DNA from: Photobacterium sp. CCB-ST2H9
Lineage (GTDB): Bacteria > Pseudomonadota > Gammaproteobacteria > Enterobacterales > Vibrionaceae
NCBI RefSeq assembly: GCF_023151555.2
Contig: NZ_CP100425.1
Coordinates: 744,001 to 808,000 of the forward strand
Length of the DNA: 64,000 nucleotides
Direction of reading: 5' to 3'
The translations under genes were made by a program, and so were the position numbers. Below are positions 49,345-57,242 of the stretch, in pieces. Position 1 is the first letter of the stretch. Each line of letters opens with the position of its first letter. Below the pieces are notes generated by a model. That model was given only the letters and a program-made list of their open reading frames with translations. It searched no databases and was not told where the DNA came from.

Positions 49345-50252
49345 GTCTCTGATGTTTTTGGTTGATTGTTTGCCTGACGCAGAGGCGCGGGTTCACATTG
49401 TGCCGGCCGGCCGTGATTGAGTTGCCGGACCGTGAAGCCTTGTTGCATCAGTAACGCAGGCAGGCCATCGTTCCCCATCATATGATAAGCACCGACAACG
49501 ACCAGAAAGGTCCCCTTCTGGTATTGCGGCGCATGGGCAAGTTGCCTGGCCCAGTCCTGATTTCTGCGCGTCAGCAGGTGTTGTTCGGTGTCATCAGAGA
49601 GGGCGATCTGAGCGCTCAGTTCCGTCAGCACGGTACCATTCCCCTGTTGCCAGGCTTCGAGCAGGCAACGCAGTTCATCTTCCAGTAAAAGCCATTCATT
49701 CAGCGTTGTTTGCAGCAGGTTCAGGCCATGATCCGGGAGACTCCTCAGCAGCCGGAACTGTGCTTCAATGCCCTCCAGTTCGTAAACGGGAAGGTGCTCT
49801 TTTTGGGCCCGGGCAAATACCACCTGATCGATGCCTTTCTCCGGAGAAAGGCCATAGGCCAGAGACTGGGCCAATTGCAGTTGCATGGCTGTCATCCAGG
49901 GCGGATTTTCAAGGAGCGAGTAGGAGGATAATCGGTATTGGTCGGCCAGTGCTTTGAGGGTACGGATATCCTTCGGGGGCAGCAAATGACGTGTTGCGGT
50001 GCTTGCGTCAAAGGGCGGCATCTCAAACTTTTTCTGGATATCGGCTTCCAGAATCAGGCCGTTCGCTTCAGGCCAGTACCGGGTAAAGACATCTGGTAAC
50101 GGATAAAGTGCATCATTGCCGACATGAATGGATCCCATCAGCACAAACTGACGCTGGTGATCTTTGGCAAGCCAGACCTGAGGCTCAGCTGAGGCACTGG
50201 TACTGAAGAAGGTCAGAACGATACTTGCTTTGGTAAGCAGAGATTTAAACAT
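49326..50252 (-). CDS. TraB/GumN family protein
   Basis: A secreted or periplasmic protein of about 308 residues from the ATG at 50252. Signal peptide MFKSLLTKASIVLTFFSTS followed by ASA and the mature start EPQVW. The family motif is LMGSIHVGND (GxxH) with a second conserved part GTFLVVVGAYHMMGNDGLPALL. Some TraB-type proteins are thought to be metal-dependent peptidases; role here unknown. Upstream in-frame codons to 50321 lack an SD. Confidence 0.87.
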   Translation of the reverse strand: MFKSLLTKASIVLTFFSTSASAEPQVWLAKDHQRQFVLMGSIHVGNDALYPLPDVFTRYWPEANGLILEADIQKKFEMPPFDASTATRHLLPPKDIRTLKALADQYRLSSYSLLENPPWMTAMQLQLAQSLAYGLSPEKGIDQVVFARAQKEHLPVYELEGIEAQFRLLRSLPDHGLNLLQTTLNEWLLLEDELRCLLEAWQQGNGTVLTELSAQIALSDDTEQHLLTRRNQDWARQLAHAPQYQKGTFLVVVGAYHMMGNDGLPALLMQQGFTVRQLNHGRPAQCEPAPLRQANNQPKTSETKKPAQ

Positions 50253-50324
50253 GATCATTCCAGTGGTTGGCGGTTGTAAACAGCCTATGGAATACATGGG
50301 GGACAGGCAAGTTTCACGCATCAG

Positions 50325-50354
50325 AAAAGCGGCCGGACAGACAGTCCAGCCGCT
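50325..50354 (-). terminator. Terminator of the copA operon
   Basis: On the minus strand AGCGGCTGGAC pairs with GTCCGGCCGCT (one G-U pair) over a 5-nt loop, followed by TTTTC. It lies 7 bp past the stop of the 23-codon ORF that follows copA, placing that ORF in the same transcript. Confidence 0.75.
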
Positions 50355-50360
50355 GAAGAA

Positions 50361-50432
50361 CTACCGGTTCGGATGAAGCCAGAACCACCAGATGATGAAG
50401 CCAATGGCCAGGGCTGCCAGTAATGCCATCAT
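50361..50432 (-). CDS. 23-residue membrane miniprotein coupled to copA
   Basis: Begins MMALLAALAIGFIIWW and ends in FWLHPNR: one hydrophobic helix rich in Trp, then a short basic tail. The ATG overlaps the copA stop (ATGA) and has a strong SD (AGGAGG) 7 nt upstream inside copA. A terminator follows at once. I do not recognise the family; its place points to a small partner of copper export or a membrane-assembly peptide. Confidence 0.65.
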   Translation of the reverse strand: MMALLAALAIGFIIWWFWLHPNR

Positions 50433-53242
50433 TCCAGGCCTCCTTTGTTGTCCGTGAGTGTGGTTGTCTGATATTGCGCGCTGCCCGGACGGAACAGTCT
50501 CAGGCGGTTGGCATTACTGACGACCGTGATGGACGACAGTGCCATCGCAGCCCCGGCAATCACCGGGCTGAGCAGACTGCCGGTAAACGGAAACAGAATA
50601 CCGGCGGCCAGCGGAATTCCCAGGGTGTTGTAGACAAAAGCCCCGAACAGGTTTTGCTTCATGTTGCGCAGTGTGGCGGAAGACAGTTCCAGCGCATCTG
50701 CGACGCCGTGCAGCGAGTGGCGCACCAGCGTCAGCTGGGCGCTTTCAATAGCGACATCACTGCCGCTGCCCATGGCGATTCCGATTTCCGCCTGAGCCAG
50801 CGCTGGCGCATCATTAATTCCGTCACCCACCATGGCGACGTGTTTGCCCGATTGCTGCAGCTGACGCACTTCTTCCGATTTGCCATCCGGCAGTACACCG
50901 GCAATCACTTTCGTGATGCCAGCCTGACGGGCGATGGCCTTGGCCGTCCGTTCGGTATCCCCCGTCAGCATGATGACCTCAATGCCTTTTGCCTGAAGCC
51001 TTGCCACCGCTTCGCCTGAGTCTGCACGCAGGGGATCACTGATGCCGAAAACCGCGGCCGGTTGTCCGTCAATCGCAATGAAGATTGCGGTTGCACCGTC
51101 ATCGGACAGCGTGAGCGCATCGGCTTCCTGGCAGGCTGTATCAATCCCTTCTTTTACCATCAGGGCACGGTTACCCAGCAGGATGTTGTGCGTTTCGACC
51201 TGACCGCTGACGCCATAGCCCGGCTGCGCATGAAACTGACTGAGAGTTTTCAGCGGCAGCGATTGTGCTTTCGCCGCGGCGACAATGGCCTTCGCTAGCG
51301 GGTGCTCGGCACCTTGTTCCAGACTGGCTGCCAGTGTCAGTACCTGCTCTTCAGTGTATTCCCCGTAGTAGTGGCTGTGTGTCAGGACAGGTTTACCTTC
51401 TGTCAGGGTTCCGGTTTTATCCAGCACGACGGTATCAATCCCGGCAGCCAGCTGCATGGCATCAGCATGGCGGATCAGGATGCCGTGTTCTGCAGCCCGG
51501 CCAAGTCCGACGGTGACCGACATCGGGGTTGCCAGCCCGAGGGCACAGGGACAGGCAATGATCAGAACGGTGGTCGCCGTAACCAGCATATAAATCGAGA
51601 CGGGATCCGGACCGACGTAATACCAGATGGTTGCGGTGACAATCGCAATGATCATGACCGTGGGGACAAAGATAGCTGAGATGGTATCGGCCATCCGGGC
51701 CAGTTCCGGCTTACTGCTTTGTGCCTGACGTACCAGACCGATGATTCGTGCCAGCAGAGTCTGATTGCCGACCTGCCGGGCAATAAACAACAGGCTGCCG
51801 CTTTGATTGATCGTACCGGCATGCAGTTCATCGCCCGGCTTTTTGTGGGCTGGTACCGGTTCACCGGTCAGCATCGACTCATCCAGATAGCTTTCACCGG
51901 TTTCAATCACACCATCAACCGGCACTTTCGCGCCCGGACGCAGCCTGAGTTTCATGCCGGGTTTGATCTCGGCCAGCGGCACTTCGCGTTCGCCCTGATC
52001 ATCGACCAGAATGGCGGTTTGCGGTTGCAGGTCGATCAGTTTTTCCAGCGCCTTTGAGGTGCGTCCTCTGGCTTTGGTTTCCAGTGCATGTCCCAGCGTG
52101 ATCAGACCCAGAATCATGGCCGAAGCTTCAAAGTAGACGTGGCGGGCCTGCGCCGGGAACCATTCCGGGGTCAGGACCACAAACATGGAGTAAAACCAGG
52201 CCGCCCCTGTACCCAGTGCCACCAGTGTATCCATGCTGGCTCTGTGGTGAAGGAAGGCTTTCCAGGCATCCCGGTAGTAATGTCCGCCGCAGTACACCAG
52301 CAAGGCCAGTGTCAGCAGGCCGATGATGCCCCAGCTCCACTGGCTGGTGACCGAATCGATCATCATACTGCCGCCAAATACACCCCAGGCCATCAGCGGT
52401 ACCCCGAGTGCCAGTGCCAGTCCGGCATTGATCAGGTGCTGACGGTAAACCGCTGAGTTCTGTGCCTGCTGTCGTTCGCGCCGGGTGCGTTCATCTTCAC
52501 TCAATTCAGCACCATAGCCGGCATTTGAAACAGCCCGGATCACGGATTCAGGATCGATCTCTCCCTGAACCAGCGCGGTGCGTTCGGCCAGATTGACACT
52601 GACCGCGGAGACCGCATCAACTTGCCGGATAGCTTTTTCGACGGAAGACACACAGCTGGCACAGGTCATGCCGGAAATCAGAAAGTAGTGACTGTCTGCG
52701 TCGGCTTCGTTCGGGCTGTCGCTTACTGTTGCCGTGGTGGCTGGTGCTTCTGGTGCCGTTTCAGCGTTCTGAAGGTGAGCGGCTGCATCGGAACGGGCTT
52801 GCTGTCCCGATGTCTCCTGATCATCTGGATGCTCTGATAGAGGGACCTGATATCCGGCAGACTGGATCAGTGCAGTTAATGCATCCTGGTCTAAGGCGCC
52901 CAGAACCACAGCACGGGTTTTACTGACCTCAAACTGGGCAATCCGGGGATCTGCGGCGAACACTGACTTCAGCTTGGCAACACATTTTCCGCAGGACAGG
53001 CCTGCCAAAGGTAAGTCGTGCTGATAGCCGGCCTCGTATCCCAGTGTCTCAATGGTCTCAATAATCTTTGCCAGATCCAGCTGACCTGAAAGACGGGCGT
53101 TTTGCGTGTCAACCGCTACTGTTTCCACGCCATCCAGTACCTGTAATGCCTGGGTGATTTTTCCGGCACAATTCATACAGCGGACTTTGCCAAGCGGCAG
53201 CGTCACATCCATACGGGCCGGTATGCTTGTTGAAATCGTCAT
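50429..53242 (-). CDS. copA: Copper-exporting P1B-type ATPase CopA
   Basis: Exports Cu(I) across the inner membrane. 937 residues from the ATG at 53242, which has the SD GAGGAA. Three N-terminal metal-binding sites: C22/C25 (RCMNCAGK), C83/C86 (LSCGKC) and C193/C196 (MTCASC). The first two are atypical because they lack the GMTCxxC form, and a linker of about 45 residues rich in Ala, Glu and Asp (138-182) separates the second and third. The membrane CPC site is ACPCALGLATP, the phosphorylation site DKTGTLTEGK and the hinge GDGINDAP. Divergent from cueR. Confidence 0.96.
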   Translation of the reverse strand: MTISTSIPARMDVTLPLGKVRCMNCAGKITQALQVLDGVETVAVDTQNARLSGQLDLAKIIETIETLGYEAGYQHDLPLAGLSCGKCVAKLKSVFAADPRIAQFEVSKTRAVVLGALDQDALTALIQSAGYQVPLSEHPDDQETSGQQARSDAAAHLQNAETAPEAPATTATVSDSPNEADADSHYFLISGMTCASCVSSVEKAIRQVDAVSAVSVNLAERTALVQGEIDPESVIRAVSNAGYGAELSEDERTRRERQQAQNSAVYRQHLINAGLALALGVPLMAWGVFGGSMMIDSVTSQWSWGIIGLLTLALLVYCGGHYYRDAWKAFLHHRASMDTLVALGTGAAWFYSMFVVLTPEWFPAQARHVYFEASAMILGLITLGHALETKARGRTSKALEKLIDLQPQTAILVDDQGEREVPLAEIKPGMKLRLRPGAKVPVDGVIETGESYLDESMLTGEPVPAHKKPGDELHAGTINQSGSLLFIARQVGNQTLLARIIGLVRQAQSSKPELARMADTISAIFVPTVMIIAIVTATIWYYVGPDPVSIYMLVTATTVLIIACPCALGLATPMSVTVGLGRAAEHGILIRHADAMQLAAGIDTVVLDKTGTLTEGKPVLTHSHYYGEYTEEQVLTLAASLEQGAEHPLAKAIVAAAKAQSLPLKTLSQFHAQPGYGVSGQVETHNILLGNRALMVKEGIDTACQEADALTLSDDGATAIFIAIDGQPAAVFGISDPLRADSGEAVARLQAKGIEVIMLTGDTERTAKAIARQAGITKVIAGVLPDGKSEEVRQLQQSGKHVAMVGDGINDAPALAQAEIGIAMGSGSDVAIESAQLTLVRHSLHGVADALELSSATLRNMKQNLFGAFVYNTLGIPLAAGILFPFTGSLLSPVIAGAAMALSSITVVSNANRLRLFRPGSAQYQTTTLTDNKGGLE

Positions 53243-53277
53243 GGGCTTCCTCAACGCCATTGATGTGGTATATGCTA

Positions 53278-53308
53278 ATCATAAAGCTTCCAGTTGATGG
53301 AAGGTCAA
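53278..53308 (-). promoter_or_regulatory. CueR-activated copA promoter
   Basis: On the minus strand TTGACC (53308-53303) and TATGAT (53283-53278) are 19 bp apart, the long spacer typical of MerR-family activated promoters. Between them is the dyad CTTCC, seven bases, GGAAG, matching the CueR box of E. coli copA. Confidence 0.88.
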
Positions 53309-53330
53309 GTTAGTTTTTCAGGAGGATCAG

Positions 53331-53732
53331 ATGAACATCAGCGAAGTGGCCAAACAGACGGGATTAACCAATAAAACCATACGCTTTTATGAGAGTAAGG
53401 GGATGATCAGTGAACCTTTGCGTGGTGAGAACGGCTACCGCCGCTATAGCCAGAAACAGGTAAACGAACTGCTGATGATTAAGCGCTCGCGGCTGGTGGG
53501 GTTCAGTCTGGAGGAAAGCCGGGAGTTGTTGTCGCTGTCACGCGATCCGGAACGGAAAAGTGCCGATGTAAAAGCAAAAGCCGAGCATAAACTGGCTGAA
53601 ATTGATCATCAGATCCAGGAGCTTCTGGCGATGAAGCAGAGTCTGCAGAGTCTGATCAGTCAGTGTCCGGGGAACAACCAACCGTGCTGTCCGATCATCG
53701 ATGCGCTGACCGAAGGTGAGTCCGAAGCTTAA
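53331..53732 (+). CDS. cueR: Copper-responsive MerR-family activator CueR
   Basis: A 133-residue MerR-type regulator: winged helix at 1-70 (MNISEVAKQTGL, IRFYESKGMI, NGYRRYS), a dimerisation coiled coil, and the metal-binding loop with C112 and C120 (QCPGNNQPCC), the residues that bind Cu(I) in E. coli CueR. Divergent from its likely target copA. SD GGAGGA precedes the ATG. Confidence 0.94.
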   Translation: MNISEVAKQTGLTNKTIRFYESKGMISEPLRGENGYRRYSQKQVNELLMIKRSRLVGFSLEESRELLSLSRDPERKSADVKAKAEHKLAEIDHQIQELLAMKQSLQSLISQCPGNNQPCCPIIDALTEGESEA

Positions 53733-53786
53733 GTTCAGAAAGACTGAGCTCTGTCGGCCTAGTTTCAGCCAGCAATAGGTTGTATT

Positions 53787-53816
53787 CACCGCAGGCCGGT
53801 TGGTTTGCCTGCGGTG
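53787..53816. terminator. Hairpin between convergent cueR and cnoX
   Basis: CACCGCAGGC pairs exactly with GCCTGCGGTG over a 10-nt loop. There is no clear T run, so it may act as a weak bidirectional terminator. Confidence 0.5.
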
Positions 53817-53824
53817 GACTTGTA

Positions 53825-54679
53825 TCAGTACAGCAGTGAGTAAAGCTGACGACGGTACTGGCTGGCCAGTGCATTCCCCTGACCCAGAGCCGCCAGAATA
53901 TCCATCATGGTTTTCTTGGCGTTCCCGTCGGCAAAGTTCAGATCTTTGCGCAGTAGGCCCATCAGGATCTCCAGAGCTTCCTGCTGGCGGTTTGCCTGGC
54001 TGTACTGGATTGCCAGTTCGTACGCCAGCTGACCATTGTCCGGTTCCGCGGCCAGTTTTTCTTCCAGCTGACGAATTTCAGGTGAATCACTGGCCTGACG
54101 GTGCAGCTCCAGTTTGGCAACCAAACGTTTGTAATCGCTGTCCTGATCCTGCATCGGGATCTGGCCCAGCAGGGTTTCAGCGTCATCAAACTGAGATGTT
54201 TCCAGCAGACATTCCGCAGCAGCCAGTAACACCAGGCTGTTGCCCGGCAGGCTGGCCATCAGTTCACGTAACAATGGCAGCGCTTCGTTATAGGCTTGCT
54301 GGCTGACCAGCTGAATGGCCTGATCCAGCTTCATTTCATCTTCGCTCGGAAGGTGCTTGCTCAGCATCTGGCGCAGGCTCTCTTCCGTTTGCGGGCCGGC
54401 GGCGCCGTCGACCGGCTGACCATTGCTGAACAGGGCAACGGTTGGCAGACTGCGGACACCAAACTGTGCCGCGACCATTTGCTGCGTTTCACAGTTCAGC
54501 GTCGCCAGCACAAACTGTCCCGGAAGCTGGGCTGCCAGGCGTTCCAGGACGGCATTGACTTCTGCCGTTTCAGGCATCGACGGTGCCCAGAAACTGATCA
54601 CCACCAGCTGTTGCATGGACTGCTCAATCACCTGATGCAGATTGGATTCGTTCAGTTCAATCGCTAATTTGTCGTTCAT
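53825..54679 (-). CDS. cnoX: Chaperedoxin CnoX (YbbN)
   Basis: A cytoplasmic holdase that hands clients to GroEL and DnaK; 284 residues: a thioredoxin-like domain (1-110) and a C-terminal TPR domain (about 115-284). The usual WCGPC active site reads WAPSMPET (31-38), with Thr where E. coli CnoX has a Cys (SQHC); Cys63 (LNCETQQM) is conserved. It is therefore probably redox-limited. Follows a small ORF with its own terminator upstream. Confidence 0.92.
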   Translation of the reverse strand: MNDKLAIELNESNLHQVIEQSMQQLVVISFWAPSMPETAEVNAVLERLAAQLPGQFVLATLNCETQQMVAAQFGVRSLPTVALFSNGQPVDGAAGPQTEESLRQMLSKHLPSEDEMKLDQAIQLVSQQAYNEALPLLRELMASLPGNSLVLLAAAECLLETSQFDDAETLLGQIPMQDQDSDYKRLVAKLELHRQASDSPEIRQLEEKLAAEPDNGQLAYELAIQYSQANRQQEALEILMGLLRKDLNFADGNAKKTMMDILAALGQGNALASQYRRQLYSLLY

Positions 54680-54787
54680 ACCGGGCTTTCCGTGATCGTT
54701 GAATAAGTGATGATGAAGATGTTGGGCTGATTGGCAGGAAAATCAAGGGAAAAGGGTGAATAAAGCGGTGTTCGACGGGTTCAGAGG

Positions 54788-54815
54788 AAAAAAACGGAGA
54801 GCCAGGCTCTCCGTT
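54788..54815 (-). terminator. Terminator directly after the 23-codon ORF
   Basis: AACGGAGAGCC (54793-54803) pairs with its exact inverted copy at 54805-54815; on the minus strand it is followed by seven T. The stop codon of the small ORF overlaps the first stem arm. Confidence 0.88.
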
Positions 54816-54885
54816 AGAGTTGAAAGCTCAGAAGCAGAGCAATTGCGACACAGAGACAGAGCGCGTTTATCTGGCGTAATGTCAT
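54814..54885 (-). CDS. 23-residue hydrophobic miniprotein or leader peptide upstream of cnoX
   Basis: Begins MTLRQINALCLCVAIALLL and ends in SFQL; a single hydrophobic helix after a short polar start. A strong SD (GGAGGA) lies 8 nt before the ATG, and an intrinsic terminator overlaps the stop. It has seven Leu in 23 residues. It may be a small membrane protein with its own short mRNA, or a leader peptide whose terminator attenuates cnoX 135 bp downstream. Family not recognised. Confidence 0.6.
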   Translation of the reverse strand: MTLRQINALCLCVAIALLLSFQL

Positions 54886-55084
54886 GCCGATTCCTCCGAA
54901 AATGTAGCACTGTTTGTTTAGGGGGATCGCTGGATTACCTTTCACAACAGGTAAGGACCAACTTACCCTGAAGCCTAGATGGCTCAGATGACACATTCAT
55001 GACATCTGATGAAAAAACAGGCATTCCGGTGTGAGATTTTTCACGTTCGGATCAGGATCAAACTTCCACCACTCTGCATGGTTA

Positions 55085-55912
55085 TTAATCGCTTTTGATT
55101 AAGATGCCATCCAGCCAGCGCACCGGCAGAATCCGGCGTAAAAAGCCGAAAATATAGGTCGGCTGGGTAACATAGTAGCGTGCAGCAGGCGTGTGACTGT
55201 CGATGATCTTCTGCAGCGGTTTCAGGACGGCTTCCGGCGTCAGGGTGAACTTGTTGGACGGGGACGGCTTGCCAAGCCGGTCCAGCGTATTCTGATAATT
55301 CTGGCTGTGGCGGGAATCGGCCATGTCGATGTGGGCTTCAAACTGGCGTTTTGCGTTGGCCCGGAACTGACTTTCAATCGGACCGGGCTCAATCAGGCTG
55401 ACCTGAACCGGCGTATTGGCCAGCTCAAGCCGCAGGGTGTCGGTATAGCCTTCTAATGCAAATTTACTGGCATTGTAGGCCCCGCGGTATTTCATGGCGA
55501 CCAGCCCCAGAACAGAGCTGTTCTGGACAATCTTTCCGCCCCCTTGTCTGAGCATCACGGGAATGACGGCCCGGGTCAGAGAATGCCAGCCGAACAGGTT
55601 GGTTTCGAACTGTTCGCGCAGCGCATCTGTGGGCAAATCCTCAAGAGCACCCGGCTGGCCGTAAGCGCCGTTATTGAACAGCACATCCAGTCGCCCGTCG
55701 GTGATTACCAGTGCGTCCGACAGACCCTGTTCGATGGAAGCTGTGTCAGCAAGGTCGAGCTGAACGCAATGCAATCCTTCGGCGCGCAGACGTTCTACAT
55801 CCGCCAGTTGCCGGCAACTGGCAACCACCAGATAGCCAGCCTGATGGAGCGATTTGGCGCAGTGGTATCCGATACCGCTGCTGCAGCCTGTGATGAGAAT
55901 GGCTGTGGTCAT
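55085..55912 (-). CDS. SDR family oxidoreductase
   Basis: A 275-residue short-chain dehydrogenase with the cofactor motif TGCSSGIG (8-15), FNNGAYGQPG (NNxG-type) and the catalytic YNASK. Classical type, NAD(P)-dependent, substrate unknown; the sequence order resembles YbbO of E. coli, which also lies beside tesA. The ATG at 55912 has an AGGA site; the upstream ATG at 55927 adds five residues. Confidence 0.9.
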   Translation of the reverse strand: MTTAILITGCSSGIGYHCAKSLHQAGYLVVASCRQLADVERLRAEGLHCVQLDLADTASIEQGLSDALVITDGRLDVLFNNGAYGQPGALEDLPTDALREQFETNLFGWHSLTRAVIPVMLRQGGGKIVQNSSVLGLVAMKYRGAYNASKFALEGYTDTLRLELANTPVQVSLIEPGPIESQFRANAKRQFEAHIDMADSRHSQNYQNTLDRLGKPSPSNKFTLTPEAVLKPLQKIIDSHTPAARYYVTQPTYIFGFLRRILPVRWLDGILIKSD

Positions 55913-55969
55913 GTGAGTCCTTTTCATTGGGGAATGAGGTCATTGGAAATTGGGCGTTGTAAAACCTGG

Positions 55970-56566
55970 TTACAAAAAAGGTGTGATGGCATTTGTCATG
56001 TACTGGGCGATCCAGGGCTGCGCGGCGGCTTTGGGATGGAGGCCATCGTCCATCATCCAGTGGTCACGCAGGATGACCTGCTCCAGGAAAAAGGGCAGCA
56101 GCGGCAGGCTGTAGTCTTTGCTGAGTCTGACGTAGATTGCTTCAAACTGGCTGGTATAGCGCTTGCCGTAGTTGGGCGGGATACGGATTTGCATCAGCAA
56201 TGGCTCGCCGCCGCTATCTTTAATCAGAGCAATCATAGCTCTGAGGTTCTTCTCGATCGCCGCAGGCGGAAAACCGCGAAGCCCGTCGTTGGCACCGAGC
56301 TCGATGATGACGTAATCTGGTGCATGCTGTTTCAGCAGTTTGGGTAAACGGGCCAGACCATTACCTGTGGTATCACCGGAAATGCTGGCATTGACCACCT
56401 CAATTTTCAGGCCGTTGTCATTCAGCATCGGTTCCATCAGCCGTGGCCAGCTTTGATCAGCTCGCATCTGATAGCCGGCGCTCAGGCTGTCACCGAGTAC
56501 CATCAATGTGGCGGCAACGCTGCTGATTGGTGTCAAAATAAGTATTAACAGTGCAAGGATCCGCAT
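55970..56566 (-). CDS. tesA: Multifunctional acyl-CoA thioesterase I/protease I/lysophospholipase L1 TesA
   Basis: A periplasmic SGNH hydrolase, about 198 residues. A signal peptide (LALLILILTP up to about residue 19) precedes the nucleophile Ser27 in GDSLSAGY; the other blocks are ASISGDTTGNG, ELGANDGLRG and the Asp-His pair DDGLHPK. The ATG at 56566, or the adjacent one at 56569, abuts the ybbA start on the other strand. Longer upstream frame lies inside ybbA and is rejected. Confidence 0.94.
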   Translation of the reverse strand: MRILALLILILTPISSVAATLMVLGDSLSAGYQMRADQSWPRLMEPMLNDNGLKIEVVNASISGDTTGNGLARLPKLLKQHAPDYVIIELGANDGLRGFPPAAIEKNLRAMIALIKDSGGEPLLMQIRIPPNYGKRYTSQFEAIYVRLSKDYSLPLLPFFLEQVILRDHWMMDDGLHPKAAAQPWIAQYMTNAITPFL

Positions 56567-56567
56567 C

Positions 56568-57242
56568 ATGTCTACATCCGTGATAAAAGCGCAATCAGTA
56601 TCCAAACAGGTGACGACGGCCACCACAACACTCACCATTCTGCAGGATGTTTCGCTTGAGGTCGAGCGGGGCGAAAGTATTGCTTTGGTTGGGGTTTCCG
56701 GCGCGGGCAAATCCACGCTGATGACGTTGCTGGCCGGGCTGGATGTTCCCAGCAGCGGCGACATTGAACTGCTCGGGCAGACTTTGTCAGCGATGGATGA
56801 TGAATCCAGGGCCGCCTTGCGCAGTCAGGCGGTGGGCTTTGTGTTTCAGAGTTTCCTGCTGATTCCGTCGCTGACGGCGCTGGAGAACGTGACCCTGCCT
56901 GCCATCATCAAGGGGGAGACCGGCGATACGGCACGCGCCGCAGCCCTGCTGCATCAGGTCGGTCTGCAGGGCCGGGAAGCGCATTTGCCTTCACAGCTCT
57001 CCGGCGGTGAACAGCAGCGTGTCGCACTCGCCCGGGCTTTTATGACCGCGCCTCAGGTGTTGTTTGCGGATGAACCGACGGGCAATCTGGATCAGCACAC
57101 GGCAGCCACGGTGATCGATTTACTCTTCGCCCTCAACCGGGATCACGGCACCACACTGGTGCTGGTCACCCATGATCCTCAGTTGGCGGAACGCTGTGAT
57201 CGCGTGGTACGTATTCATGGCGGGCGTGTGGAGGCGGCATGA
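56568..57242 (+). CDS. ybbA: ABC transporter ATP-binding protein YbbA
   Basis: The 224-residue ATPase of a LolD/MacB-like exporter. Walker [11 protein letters not shown]-loop FVFQS, signature [14 protein letters not shown], Walker B VLFADEPT and the H-loop VTHD are all intact. The ATG at 56568 has SD AAGGAT; the frame open further upstream would overlap tesA. The next gene overlaps it by 4 bp. Confidence 0.94.
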   Translation: MSTSVIKAQSVSKQVTTATTTLTILQDVSLEVERGESIALVGVSGAGKSTLMTLLAGLDVPSSGDIELLGQTLSAMDDESRAALRSQAVGFVFQSFLLIPSLTALENVTLPAIIKGETGDTARAAALLHQVGLQGREAHLPSQLSGGEQQRVALARAFMTAPQVLFADEPTGNLDQHTAATVIDLLFALNRDHGTTLVLVTHDPQLAERCDRVVRIHGGRVEAA

